Shown here: positions 46,617 through 59,795 of the stretch, one piece after another
How the letters are laid out: every line of letters begins with the position of its first letter
Numbering within the stretch: the first letter of the stretch is position 1
DNA from: Cercospora beticola
Taxonomy: Eukaryota > Ascomycota > Dothideomycetes > Mycosphaerellales > Mycosphaerellaceae
Direction: 5' to 3'
DNA: 64,000 bases
Assembly (NCBI RefSeq): GCF_033473495.1
Contig: NC_088937.1
Coordinates: 4,030,001-4,094,000 of the forward strand
Notes under the pieces: model-generated
Seen by the model: only the letters and a program-made list of their open reading frames with translations
Database searches by the model: none
What the model was told of the DNA's origin: nothing
Program-made: the position numbers and the translations under genes

Positions 46617-49600
46617 CTAAAGCTGTCCGCTGAGGATCGCCTCGGTGGCACTGCCGATGTACTGTCTCTTTGAGTCCATTGGTACCTGGAATCGTCGCTC
46701 AAGCTCGGCCTTGATGCTCTTCTTGGTGACGGTCATGAGATCTGCAGTACGGAGGATCTCGCGAATTTCAGCCAGAATAGCGTCATCAGATGGCATGTCC
46801 GATGAGATGTCACCGTACTCTGACCTCGCGCCCATGCCCATTGGCATCCCGTTGTCCGAGTATGCGAGGGACATGTGCGACGCATTGTGAGGCATCACAG
46901 GGATAGACAATTGACTGTTGTGGCCTGGTTGCTGGTATCCAAACTCGGAAGCGGCAGGATGCCAGCTCTTCGTAGCGTAGCTAATGCCACTGATCTCAGA
47001 GCGGGCATCATCTCGTGTTTGTGCATCCCAGAGTTCGGCTTGGTATTCTTCCCACTTCTTCTTTGGAATACTGTCCGGATCGAACTTGCCCTCGTCGGAA
47101 ACGATGATCTGCTTGCCCTTCTCACCAGTAACCATACGTGTGTTACCCCAGGAGAAGTCGTCCATGTGCCAGAAAGCAAGGAGAGGAAGAGCAAAGGAGA
47201 AAATCGGAGTCGCAACCATGTAGATGATCATCCAACCAACCATTTCCCACTTGCGGCGCACGATGAAGATGATTGCTTGAAGACCATAGATTGCTCCCAG
47301 AAGAATGAAAGCGGTGACCGGAACAGTGCTTGGGTTCTTCGCAACCGTGACAATCAGATACACGATGTATCCGACAATGACGGGCTGAACAATAGTGGAG
47401 AGAAGATCCAAGAAGACGACAAAACGCATACTGAAACAGCAGAAACCACAGAGCTGCTGAAGAGGGATGACTTCGATCAGGTTGTGGACGGTACTGTTGA
47501 TCCATCGACGACGTTGCGACATAAACACCGCCCAGCTGTCGGGCGCGATTGTCCAGGCATGAGCGCGCATGATGTACTTGGTCTTGTACTTCGAGTGGTA
47601 CTTCATGAGAAGTGTGGTGAGGTATCTGTCTTCTCCCAAGTGTAGCAAGTTCTTCATGTGAAGCGTGTCGACGCGAACCTCAGAGTAATCTGTGACGATC
47701 TCTCGGGACACGAAGAGAGGCTTTCCAGTTTCGGCAGCTCGAATGCGGTACATGGTGAAACAACCGGGCAAACAAGTGACGGATCCAAAGAGCGATTCGA
47801 AGGCCTTGGTCAGGTTGTGCGAGATGTAATACTCGTACACCTGCATCATGGTGATGAACGATGCCTTGGCATTCGTGAGCGCAGTCTCACCGCACACAGC
47901 GATGAGCTTGGTATCGTTGACGAACGCAGAAACGAAGCGCGTCGCAGAGTCTGGAGCTACGACTGTATCTGCATCGATTTGCAGCAGGAACTCGTAGAAG
48001 GTAGGATTAACTCCGATCACATTACGAATCTGGTGGTGCAGCTCCAGCTCGAGGGGTGTCATAGGCTGGTTGTAATGGACTCGGTTGAGGAAGCGCATCA
48101 GGATCATCTGGGAATCGCGCTTGCCACGGTTACCAGGACGGCTGACTTCGGATGGTTTTCCGACCTTGACGACGACGATAAAAGGCACAATGTGACCCTG
48201 CACTTCGTAGAGACCAGAATAGATCTTGCCCATGTTGTGTTGTTTCATGCCTTCTCCGAGCGATTCGAAGCTGAGGGGTACTGGATCGACAGTCTCTGGC
48301 ACGCCCAAGATGTCCAGGACAATGCGTGGAGTTGGTCTGTCGTTGCCTTGACCAATAATCATACCGTCGCAGATGATGAACAGTAGTTTGCGCTTGTCGT
48401 CGTACCTCATACGCGCAGCAGAATCAATAGCACGGCGCAAAGAGTCTTCGTCTTCCGTGTATGCGGGCACTGTGCAAATAACGAATTTGTCAAGGTTTTC
48501 CGGAACGTTCTTCTTTCCAAACTGCAGGGCAGCCAAAAACTTGAAGCAGATGACAGACACCAGCAGCAGCGAAATCGCCAGCAGGATGTATTTTGCGAAT
48601 TGACACTGCGGACTGCTTCGCGTATCAAGGTTACCGACATAGAAGAGATTGTCCATGCAAGTGCGCATGCGGTTTCTCAGACCCTGATCAAGATTGAGAC
48701 CTTCCCAGTACTTGGTCACGTCTTGGCCGGAACGCTGTTGGAACAGATCAACCACTCTGTCGTCCATGAAGTTCGAGTTGGGCGGAGTAGAGGGTCTGTC
48801 AGTGTCGGAAGGATATTGTGGTGCTCTGCCGCCGGCGATGTAATCGGTGAAGTCGTAGACGCGGCCGTCAATGTAGGCGACATAATTCTGCTTGGATGCG
48901 AGAGTTTTGAGATACTGTGGTGAGTAGCCAATGTTGCCCTTCCAGTAGTGTCCCGAAAGCATGATCATCTGCTCGATGAACCAGGCCGGCCGAGAGTCAT
49001 TGGTGGCCCAGCGGAAGTCGTGGTACTGCGCATTGGTATCTTGAGCACCAATCGCTGCGGTCGAGCCGCTGTAGTTGTATGTCACGAAGCTCAGCTGGAC
49101 AGCTGGGTCAATGCCAGACTCGTTGACGCCTTGGCACATGGCCGAGACTTGAACAGGGAAGAGATTTGTTGCTTCCGTTCCGGCATACTTTTTTAGGGCA
49201 GATTGAGGCACAATGGAAGGATAGTGCGCCGGCATGAAAGCATCAAGGTCGAACACGACACCGCGAATCGCAATGTACGACTGCGCACCGTCCTTTCCGT
49301 TGTAGCTTGTCAGTTCCTCCAGACTGTAAACGTGCTGCGTCGGGCAAATGAGGATGGGAAAGCCAACCATGAAGAAGACAACGAATGCGCAGGAGAGCCA
49401 AATCATCATGTTGATGGCCAACTTCTCTCTCCAAGCCATCCGGACGTCCTTTCGAGGCATGCGACCGATGGTCCGGATGAGGAAGTCTGGACACCACCAG
49501 GTGAAGATGTATACCAAGACGAGCCAGCGAATGCGACTGCCTGAAGCTGGACGCTCCTCAATCTCGGCAGCCTTCACTTCGTTCCCCTTCTCCGCCATTT

Positions 49601-52255
49601 GAGATCGCGTTTCCAGGTTACGGAACATGTCTCCCTCGCGGAAAGCAGATGCACCAGCTTCAGACTTGACGTCCAGATCTCTGCTACCAAAGTACCCGGC
49701 TGCCTTGTCGTCCAGATAGCCAGAACCAGGAGTTTGTAGCAACTGCACCTTGGACTCGCCGAATCCTCGCTTGGCGTCCGGAGTGAGAACCCCGGAGTTA
49801 GCATAAGATTCATCACCGTAGGGCCCAGCGGGAGGAGCTTCTCCGAGCTCTGGCACATTTGATATCTGTCGCCAGCAACGCTCGCTGAGGAAGACACCGG
49901 TAGTGCCTACTCGCGCCTCATTGCTAGGCCAACTCTTATCATCAAGGATAAGCTCTGCTTTCTCGCGCTCTGAGCCAACAATGGAGACCTCTCCCTCTGC
50001 AGATCCGAGGAATTCGCTGAATGGCATGAAAATGCTGAAGTCGGCATTCTTCAGGCGCTGTCCGATCTCAGCAAGACCAAGCACCTGAATCTGCGTTCGA
50101 ACGCATTTACTGTCGAACTGATTTGCGATTCTGCGGTCGTTGGGCTTGAGGCAGAAGAAGAAGTAGGGGTTGGTGTTCGGGGCACTCAGCGCCCTGTTGA
50201 TGATGTCGAGTGAAGCCAGGAATTGTGCAGCAGCGCCTTGTTGTGCCTCCGCAGCAGGACCGTTATTCGAGCGCGAAAAGCTCTTCGTCCTTCCCTCATC
50301 GCTTCCATTGTCCTCCTCACGCTGCTGGAGGCGTGCTGGACGGCTGCCCTTTCTGCGCACGGTGCTGGGCATTCGAGATGGCTTGGAAGCCACAGAAGCC
50401 TGTGTGATAGCAGTGCGATCTTGCGGATGCAGGGTCTTGTTCAAAGCCTCTTGTCCGAAGAGCTCAGAAACGAAGGGACTCGAGGTTGTGCTGACGAGGT
50501 TCATCAAGTCGCCAGAGATGACCTCTCCATTCTCCTCAAGCAAGCCTTCCACTGGGTACTCCACCTCACCAGCAAAGTGCTTGATGGTGAACTTGGGGTA
50601 CTGGTTCGGTGTCTGGAAGTTAGTGCCTGGGAGAACGACAGTGGGACTGGCGACCTCAATGGCCGGGTTCTTGCCCTTGAAACGTCTGTGCAAAGATTCC
50701 AGCAGCTGGATGTCGGTCTTGCCACGCCTCATTTGATCGTCGAGGATGCTGAGCACTCCATTGCCGGGCTTGAGTAGGCCCTTAACGGCGTCAGTGTTGT
50801 CGAAGTAGCTAGTAGCGGGCACCGGCACTTCTTCCGTCTCCAAGAGCTCTGCCTTGCGCTCGAAGAAACTTTGGAGACAGAAGTTGTACAGCGACTCGTT
50901 GGCGGCATTGATGAGGAGCTGATCCAGCACGCTGCCGGTGGACGCTGCTTGTGCAAAGCCAGGGAAGTCCACAATTGCAATTGTGTTGGCAATTTGGTCC
51001 TCCACGGCGCAAAGCCGCTGGTTGATCTTCTCCATGACCAACGCTACCAACAAGCTGTACAGAGTCCTTGCCAGCTCATCAGCGTTCTCGCGGGCACCCT
51101 TCGGATCCAGCATGACGGTGACTCGCTCGCGGTGCAAAATCTTGGTCCTGTAACCCAAAGATTGCTCAAGCGTCCGCTCACCCACGCCAAGGAAGGCCGC
51201 AATTGTGGCAAGAGTGTCCTTGTTCTTAACAACGGTGATGTCCTCGCCACCTTCGGCACCATAGCCACCGCTCTCATCAGGTGCGGGTGTGGTGGATTGC
51301 GTGGTCATGAATTCAAGCTGACCAATGTGAAGAATGGCTGCGAGGACCTCACACATGTGAGCGATCTCCTCGCGAGGGAATTCCAACTTGCGCAGAGCAG
51401 TCTTGAAATGTTGGAACCCTTCCGCGTCATTGATGCCCACTTTCATTTGAGAAGGGTGTCCGAGATATCGCCATCGCTTGCTGCCATTGCCCATCGAGGT
51501 CCTGTTGCCTACGCCCGCTGGAGTGCTGCCATTGAGGTCGAGTCCGAGGTGCTCTTTCTCCGCAGGGCTGGTGCCTGCGAGAAGGTAGTAGAGAATGTGG
51601 AAGTTACGCTCTCCAGGTGGCACCACTGCCACTCGGCTGCGTTCCAGTCTGTGGTCCAGGACTTTACCACCAATGAGTGTAGGGTGGATGGAAGAGGTGG
51701 TATCATATTGAAGCTCGAAGAATAGACCTGCCTTGGATGCGGTAGGTGTTGTGATGGACTTGGTCGTCGTGAGCGAGTCGAAAACGAAGGCGGCAAATGA
51801 CAGCTTTTTGGAGAGTGGTGTGCTGCTGTATTGTAGGAGGTTGCTGAGCAGATGTGATCTGATTGTGGTTTTGCCTGTACCAGATTCTCCGCTGTGTGCA
51901 AGTCAGCTTGCCATTCACGTTTCAGGTCGCTACACATGAATGCTCGGGTCACCGCTCGGCGATGTCCACCAGTGTGCACTTACAGAAAGACAGCAGCCTG
52001 GTTCTCCTGTCGCGCTCCCAATCTTGTCCACATGCGACTGGCGAGCTCCTCAGCGGCGCCCATGGCGCTCCCTTCCTTGCCGCCATTGGGGCCCTTAGCG
52101 GCGGAGTTGTATGTGTTGACAGAAATGTAGCCCTGCGACGACAATGTCGTGATGGGCAGGTGCTGATGGAATCGGGAGGCGATGTGCGAGGTGATGTTTG
52201 TATCCGACATCGAATGGGCTGGCAGCGCCGCCAGGTTCTGCTGATTGACGGCCAT
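46617..52255 (-). CDS. csmA: Class V chitin synthase with myosin motor-like domain
   Basis: Exons 52255..51984 and 51891..46617, 1,848 aa. The 92-nt intron (GTAAGT...CACAG) sits one base before the codons of the ATP-binding P-loop GESGTGKTT (about residues 91-99), which is why the long ORF seems to lack it. Domains in order: myosin-like motor (to about 780), a membrane span ([17 protein letters not shown]), a cytochrome-b5-like part ([14 protein letters not shown], about 970), the family 2 glycosyltransferase with [21 protein letters not shown] and QRRRW (about 1547), four to five C-terminal spans and a DEK-type tail ([20 protein letters not shown]). It polymerises chitin at hyphal tips and septa and is needed for wall integrity. 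Length equals that of Aspergillus CsmA. Head-to-head with the class VII gene, an arrangement known in other moulds. Confidence 0.95.
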
Positions 52256-53942
52256 GTCGGCGGTGATGGCCGCGCGGGCCTGTATTAATGTTGAAACTGC
52301 ACTATCGGCGGATTAATGCCTCGTGAGGCGGACGATGGGTGTGGTGACAGCGAATGTTGGAGCGCAGGCCCCGCGGGAGAAGGAGGCTGCGACTTTGTTG
52401 TTGTGGGCGGAAGCGATGGCACGTCGCGTGCGGCTCCTGCTCGTCTTGGCCAGCGAGCGTGTCGAAAAGCGAGTGTATGGGAAGGCACAAACAGATGATC
52501 ACAACGACAACGGCGACGGTGAGAGAAGTGGTGGTGAGATGGAAGATGGATCACCGGCACGCACACGCATACACTCGAGCAGCATGTCCACAGTCGCCCA
52601 CAGCACAGCGAGATCCCTGCCTGCATGGCCTCTCCTGAGTGCTGAGAGCAAAGGAACACTGCGGCTGGTGGATTGGGCTAGCCGGCCTGGGCAATTCAGT
52701 TTTAGCACTCCGGCAGCCGCCCCATCGTTCCCCTCGTCGCCATCGTGATTTCTGCAGCACACCGCGCCGCGAACCTCGACGCCGCCACCCGCACCACCGC
52801 TCACAGACGGCATGCAACGCTGGCCACGAGACTGCCCTTGTACACGGCATCTGCGTTGTGCTTCCCTACCACACGACAGCGACGCGTTTTGCATCGACGC
52901 GCAGCCGGGTGGCGCACGGCAGCATGTCCTGCAGCACGGTTTCGACGCCAACAAAAACTTTACCCAACGCGCTAGCGCGCTGTGCAGATTCGTGTGGACG
53001 AAGCGGCGCGATCGCCTACACAGCAGCGCGACAGGCCCACCCTGGTCAGACCCGCTCAGTGCGGCGTCGAGAACAACGGTCGGTAGAAGCTATAGTATCG
53101 ATGATGCTGACGCTCTATCCATTGCCACTTCGTGTGCGGCGACGGTGAGCTGTGGATTGAGCGTCAGCCGGGCGTGTGCATTGGAGGACGCGTCAGACGC
53201 AGCTCAAAGCTGGGCGAAAGCTGGGAGCTCGCTGCGCTGTTGACGTTCATGCATGCTGTAGTGTATTCGAAGGACCCCCCAAAAATAGAGGCTGCACTCG
53301 CCACCACTGTCTCGCAAATGGCAGAACCCGGCCTGCCGATCCAGTTGAATACGAGCCACAGCGCAGTTGTGGGCAGCAGATAGGTGTCTGGCGGCGGACT
53401 GTAATAGAATAATTGAGGCGAATAGGCCAGCATGGCACGAGAGTGGTGAGAGCGCCGTGTGGTTGTGGTTGTTGTGCACTATTTCTCCGAATTCTGCTGC
53501 ATTTCTGGGTTGGCGTGATCAGCGCTCTGCCGTCCGCCCTGGAAGGTTGCGCCCCTTGTTTGTCTTGAGCTTGTGTGACAAGCGAGCCTCCCCATCCGAT
53601 CGAGCGCCGCCCGTCGAGCTGTGGATTGCCTGTGGACTTCGAGGCACAACACCACCACCACCACCTCCGTGTCCTCGTTCGCCATCTGCCCTCACCAGGC
53701 GCCGACGACTCCTGCTTCATACGCCCGCTGAAACCTCACCTTCGCTTCTCGCCCACCACATTCGCTTCTGATCCGCTAACCAACGTTCGTTCGCCGTTGT
53801 CCCGGACCTTCCGAAGTCGCGTCGAGGAGCACCACAAAGCTGGGAAGGCACAACTCGATACAGCCGCACGCCCGCCGGCGACCATCTCAACTGCGCTCTC
53901 CGCACGCGTTTACGCCCTCGCGGGCACACTTCTCGGCCAGCC
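52256..53942. promoter_or_regulatory. 1.7-kb shared upstream region of the chitin synthase pair
   Basis: Both chitin synthase start codons point away from this region, so it must hold both promoters and 5'-UTRs. It is GC-rich with many ORFs on both strands, typical of chance frames in GC-rich DNA. A CACCACCACCACC tract occurs at about 53650-53667. No specific binding sites could be assigned, and no gene is supported. Confidence 0.6.
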
Positions 53943-56900
53943 ATGGCGCAACATGGATATCGGCTGTCGACATACTCGAGCGCATCGCGGACCAACACGA
54001 TGCAAAACCACAATCAGCCCTCCTCGTCCCAGGTCTCGACCACAACACTGCTCAATGCCTTGCACAGCTGCTTCAAGGAGGGTACGCCCTATGCGCTCGA
54101 ATCGAGCACCAGCCTGGTCGTCAACACATGGCAGACGGGATGTAGCACTGGCCCTGATGGCCGATACGGCGGCGCTGTGGACGCGGAGCTAGCCAGGCGG
54201 ACATGGGAGCATGCTCGAAGGAGAGCTGAGGACGCATGCATTGTTCTTGGGTATGTCCATCCCGCAGCAAAACACAGGTGCAGGCACGACTGACAATCGC
54301 TACAGCTCTCTCCATCAATCCACGCCATCACTATTCGCACCCTTCGTCTCCGCCCTGCCTCTCAGCGTGCCGGGCACATTTTACACCGCATTGGATGCCC
54401 TGAAGCCTTTCTTGCGCACAGTTACACCATTTAATCCATCTCTACCGCGATATTCAGCACTTTCTGCAACATTCACGCTCGCCCTGACTGGCGAGCTGAC
54501 CGGCGCCTCCATCGCCCTCTCAACATCCGGCATCGACACGGAGGGGGGACTTACTCATATTCCAGCACAACCCGGCTACAGGGCCTTCGACGTCTTCTAC
54601 TATCTCCTCCATGCACAATCGGAGCAAGAGCGCGAGGCACTGTCATTGAAACAGCCACATGAATATGCCCTTCTTCGAAAGACTGACACCTACGGTCCTC
54701 CCGCATTTCTGCCCGCCGCCGATGATGCAGCAGCTGCAGAGGACTTCCGAGAGTCGCTCAAGGCCATCGGTGTCAAGGGAAGGAGCCTCAGAAGTCTCCT
54801 CGCAGTCGTCTCCGCCATACTTCGACTTGGAGACGCCACAGGGTACCTTATCGAACAGGAAGAGCTGATTGCAGCATGCGAGGAAGTGGCAGGTCTCCTT
54901 GACATTGACGAGGAGGTGCTCCTCAAGAAGTGTGTTACGGAAGAGCGAGAGATTCTGATCGGAGCACTATACGAAGCTCTCGTGGACTGGGTTATTGCAC
55001 AAGCCAACGAGGCAATCAGACATGATATTCGCACTGGTCGGGCCCTAGGCTCCAGCAGTGGCAGCGATGGTGCCATGACTCCGCCGAGCGCGGACGATAT
55101 CGACAGCGTGAGCATTACTGTCATTGAGATCCCTGCCCAACATCTCGGCAAGGCTGTCAGCCTGAAAACAGTCTTCGATGACCGAGTCGGAATCAATCTC
55201 GAGATGAAAGAAGATGGCTTGCCAATCCAACCTACAGGCGCATCTGTAATCAAGGAAATGGACGCAGCTGTCCAAAAGTCAGAAGCAGATTTGGGCATTC
55301 AAGGCACATCTCTAAAGGAGCGAGAGGTCTGGCTCGACCGCCGCCAAGGTACACTCGAGAAGATTGGCGTAGAAACAGAAGACGAGAGCTTCTTGCGCCA
55401 AATGCTGTACCCCGTTTCCGGCCAGGGAATCGTGCTCGGTTCGAACGGTCGATTCAACCTGATGAACACGCTTGGCAGCAGCAGAGTGTGGTTCCAATTG
55501 TGCCTGCACCCAAGCGACGAGCCTCCGGAGAGATTCGCTAACGTAGCTCCGGGAAGCGTGCCGTGGTCTGCAGGAAGCGTCTCCAGTCAAATCCGAAGCT
55601 GGCGACTGGCCGAGTGGGCAAACTACAGGACCAAGCAGCTTGACTTCACCGCGGACTTTGATGTGGAAGAATTCGTCGAACGCTACCGCCGCCTCGGATG
55701 TCATGATGGCCGTGAAGGAGTCGAGAGCTGGATTCTGGAACGCGGCTGGAGCAACGGCGAGGTCGTTGTTGGCCACGAACGCATCTGGATGCGTGAGAGT
55801 GCCTACTGGGAAGCCGAGAGTATGCTCGACATGAAGCCAGCTGACGACATGTCCGCACCCGGAATGCTTGGTGGAATGGTCGGCGCAGCTGGTATGGAGA
55901 GCTACAACCAGGGCCCCGGCATGAATAGCGGTTTCTTCGAAGACCCCAATCGCGAGACGATGCACGCCCACAACCCAAGTCAAGTAGCCCCAAGCAGATT
56001 GGGCGCGAAGTCGCTCGCTCCAACAGTAGCCCATACCATGCGCAGCACTAGTGGTGGTGACTATGGCCTAGGCTTCAAAGGAGACGACAAGCGAAACTGG
56101 ATCGGATTCGAAGGCGAGATCGATGCAGAGCAGGCCGCAGGGAAGGAGTTGGTCGTCCAGAAGGTCACCAAAGGCCGCAGGATGTGGGTTGCCCTCGTCT
56201 GGGCTCTCACCTTCTGGATTCCTTCTTTCATGCTTTCCGCAATCGGCAGAATGAAGCGCAGAGATGTGCGACAGGCCTGGCGAGAGAAGTTCGCCTTGTG
56301 TTTCCTGATTCTGGTTTTGAACTTCACCATCGTCTTCTACATCGTCGCCTTTGGAAACCTGTTATGTCCGAATCGTGACAAGGCGTGGAATCGCAAGGAA
56401 GTGTCCTACCACCAAGGAGACGACGATTTCTTCGTTTCTTTCCGGGGCGGTGTCTACGATCTCAGCAAGTTCTGGAAGCTGCAGCACTCTGACACGAATA
56501 TCGATACCACGGAAGAGAACATGCAGCCCTTCGCCGGCACTGATGTGACTCCATACATCGTACCTCCGCTCACCGTCGCCTGCCCTGGCCTCGTCACCTC
56601 TACTTCGATCCAGCTTCAGAGCAATAACACCCTCCTGTACCCCAACGGAGAGCACAAGTCGGGACCGCAATTCCAGCCCGACAGGACGACTAAGCTCAAC
56701 AACATCAACTGGTATGTCGACGACTTCCTGCCACGCATGAAGGAATACTACAAGGGTCAACTCGTGTACAAGAGGTCTGCCGTGACAAGTGACGGCCAAA
56801 AGTACAGTCGCAAATGGTTCATCATCGATGACAGAGTCTACGACCTTACAGACTACTTCTACACACTCAAGCAGCAGAATGATCTCCCGAGTTACAGCTT

Positions 56901-59337
56901 CTTCGCAGATGACGTTGAGGAACTGGTACAAAATAATCCTGGTTCGGACATCACTGAGGACTGGAACAACAAATTGAACTTCACGACCCGCACGAACAGC
57001 ATGAACTGTCTCAATAACATGTTCTACATTGGTGATACCGACTTCCGCCAGTCTGCTCGCTGCCAGGTTAATGGCTACATCCTGTTGGGTTTCACCATCA
57101 TCCTCTGCGCTGTCATTGCCATCAAGTTCCTGGCAGCTCTCCAGCTCGGCTCCAAGAAGAGGCCATCTCAACAGGACAAGTTCGTCATCTGCCAGGTTCC
57201 AGCATACACGGAAGGTGAAGATTCCTTGAGAAAGGGCCTCGACTCTCTGACTGCTCTGGCCTATGACAACAAAAGGAAACTAATCTGCGTTATCTGCGAT
57301 GGAATGATTGTCGGAGGCGGCAATGACCGCCCTACGCCAAAGATCGTGCTCGACATTCTTGGTGTCGATCCCAAGATTGATCCTCCTGCTTTGCCATTCA
57401 AGTCGCTTGGTCTCGGTGGCGAGCAGCTGAACTATGGTAAGGTATACTCCGGCTTGTACGAATACGAAGGCAATGTTGTTCCCTACATTGTCGTTGTGAA
57501 AGTCGGCAAGGAATCTGAGCAGCAAAAGTCGAAACCTGGCAATCGTGGCAAGCGTGACTCGCAGATCATGCTGATGAGCTTCTTGAACCGCGTGCACCAC
57601 CGATCCGCCATGAACCCACTGGAGTTGGAGATGTTCCATCAAATCAACAACATTATTGGTGTTGACCCGGAGCTCTACGAATATCTTTTCATGGTCGACG
57701 CCGATACCAAGGTCAAGGAAGATTCACTCAATCGACTGATCTCTGCTTGTGCCAACGATGCAAAGATTGCTGGTATCTGTGGAGAAACATCCCTGGAGAA
57801 CGAGGAACGGTCTTGGTGGACTATGATTCAAGTGTACGAATACTACATTTCCCATCACCTGGCCAAGGCTTTCGAGAGCTTGTTCGGTAGCGTGACGTGT
57901 TTGCCTGGATGGTGAGTGAAGCCCTTCGCAATGAAACGTAGCTGGTAGCTGACTTTTTGATACAGTTTCTGCATGTACCGACTACGCACATCCGACAAAG
58001 GACGCCCGCTTATCATCGCCGACAAGGTCATTGCTGAATACGCGGACAACAACATCGATACCCTCCACAAGAAGAATTTGTTCTCTCTCGGTGAGGATCG
58101 TTACTTGACGACTATCATGACCAAACACTTCCCGTCGATGTCCTACAAATTCCTTCCTGATGCTTATGCGCTCACTGAAGCACCTGCGCAATGGAGTGTG
58201 CTGCTCTCGCAACGTCGTCGTTGGATCAACTCGACCATCCACAATCTGGCTGAGATGATGCAGGTAGACCTTTGTGGCTTCTGCTGTTTCAGCATGAGAT
58301 TTGTGGTCTTCATCGATCTTTTTGGTACCCTCATCCTCCCGGCAACCTGCGCATACCTGGTCTACTTGGTTTATGTGGTAGCTACCGGAACCGGACAATT
58401 CCCGCTGATCTCCATTGTTATGCTTGCAGCTGTGTACGGTCTGCAGGCTATCATCTTCTTGGTCAAGCGACAGTGGCAACACATTGGATGGATGATCATC
58501 TACATTCTGGCATATCCGATCTGGTCTTTCGTCCTGCCAGTGTATTCTTTCTGGAAGCAAGATGATTTCTCGTGGGGTAACACGCGTGTCGTGGTTGGAG
58601 AGAAGGGTGACAAGCGAGTCGTTGCTGTTGACGATGAGGGTTTCGACCCTCGAAGCATTCCCCTCCAACGATGGGACGACTATGCTACTGCCAACAATCT
58701 TCCTGGACGCCGTACCATGTTTGAGGAGAAGGACATGCACATGTACGATGCAGGTGGTTACGAGATGGATGACATCCGCTCGGTATATTCTAGTGTGAAG
58801 CCGGCTTCCACTATCCTTACGGGCTTCCCACAGAACCAGTCTTTCCGGCCGCCGCAATCGCCTGGCCCATACAATGCACTTGGACGCAACTCGACTTTCT
58901 CGGCAATGACTGGCCGCTACCACGATCAGGCTACGCCGAACGAGTCGCAGCAGCGTCTGATGTCGATGGGCGGCATGAGCGACCACTACCGACCACAGTA
59001 CAGCCCACAGCACCAATCAACCGACAATCTTATGGGCAACATGCAATCACCTCCGCTGTACTCGCACGGCGGGCGGTCGCCTGTCCCTGGTGCCGGGCCT
59101 TTTGGCAGCCGACCTGGCAGCACCAACCCACAATCTCTGCACGGCTTCCAGACGCAAGGCCCGACGAACGAGGCCATCACGATGGCCATCCGCGAGTGCC
59201 TCGGTGAGGTCGACATGGACAGCGTGACCAAGAAGCAACTCAAGGCTTTGACCGAGCAAAAGTTGCAATGTCAATTGGTCGGCGAGAAGAGGGCTTTCCT
59301 CGATGCTCAAATCGACATTGAACTTGCTTCCATGTAG
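53943..59337 (+). CDS. csmB: Class VII (formerly VI) chitin synthase, CsmB type
   Basis: Exons 53943..54250, 54306..57911 and 57966..59337, 1,761 aa; introns GTATGT...ACAG and GTGAGT...ACAG close phase. The myosin-like domain is shorter than in class V and has no P-loop; at the place of GESGTGKT it reads [11 protein letters not shown]. This is the class VII hallmark. Then come the membrane span [18 protein letters not shown], a b5-like part ([15 protein letters not shown]), the synthase core with [21 protein letters not shown] and QRRRW (about 1386), C-terminal spans and a DEK-like tail ([20 protein letters not shown]). The second intron falls in the conserved LPGC-FCMYR motif, so unspliced reading would end the protein there. 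It acts in hyphal wall chitin synthesis, overlapping in role with its class V neighbour. Confidence 0.94.
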
Positions 59338-59795
59338 AACGACAAGCATTTCAGACTGATGGCGTTGAAATGGAGACGCAGCAGAAGCGTGTGAACAATT
59401 ATGCATTGGAGGCGTTGTGTTTGGGATGGATTGATGAAATCTGGAGATGTGACCAAAACTTCGTCAACCAAAGCGCAAAGATTCCTTTTTGATATTGATA
59501 AAAAGCACAAACAGCACAGGGTGGGCGCGAACTACGGTTGAGCCTTTTTAGTAAGGCGCAAGTCGCTCTCTTGGTTATTCATCTAAGGACTTTCCGGGGC
59601 AAAGTGGCTTCGAAAAGGCGCGGGAGCTTTGTGTGGGACTTTGTGTGTGTGTGTTGGTAATATAATGAAACGACGAAAACTATGTACAGTGAATTCGAAG
59701 AACTTTGACACAGTTCCGCTCCGTAATGCTCGCTTGCTAGCTACGCCTCTTTCAATGCTAACGAATTCGCCTACATCTCTGATATCTCTGATCAA
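59338..59795. other. Intergenic, convergent genes
   Basis: 3' flanks of the class VII synthase and the membrane protein. A short (GT)n run lies at about 59640-59653. No gene seen. Confidence 0.5.

Noticed and set aside
46875..48386. Long plus-strand ORFs antisense to the class V chitin synthase
   Set aside because: Antisense shadows of a confirmed gene in GC-rich sequence; rich in Arg, His and Asp with no family signal.
57982..59016. 344-codon minus-strand ORF antisense to the class VII chitin synthase
   Set aside because: Shadow of the confirmed exon on the opposite strand.
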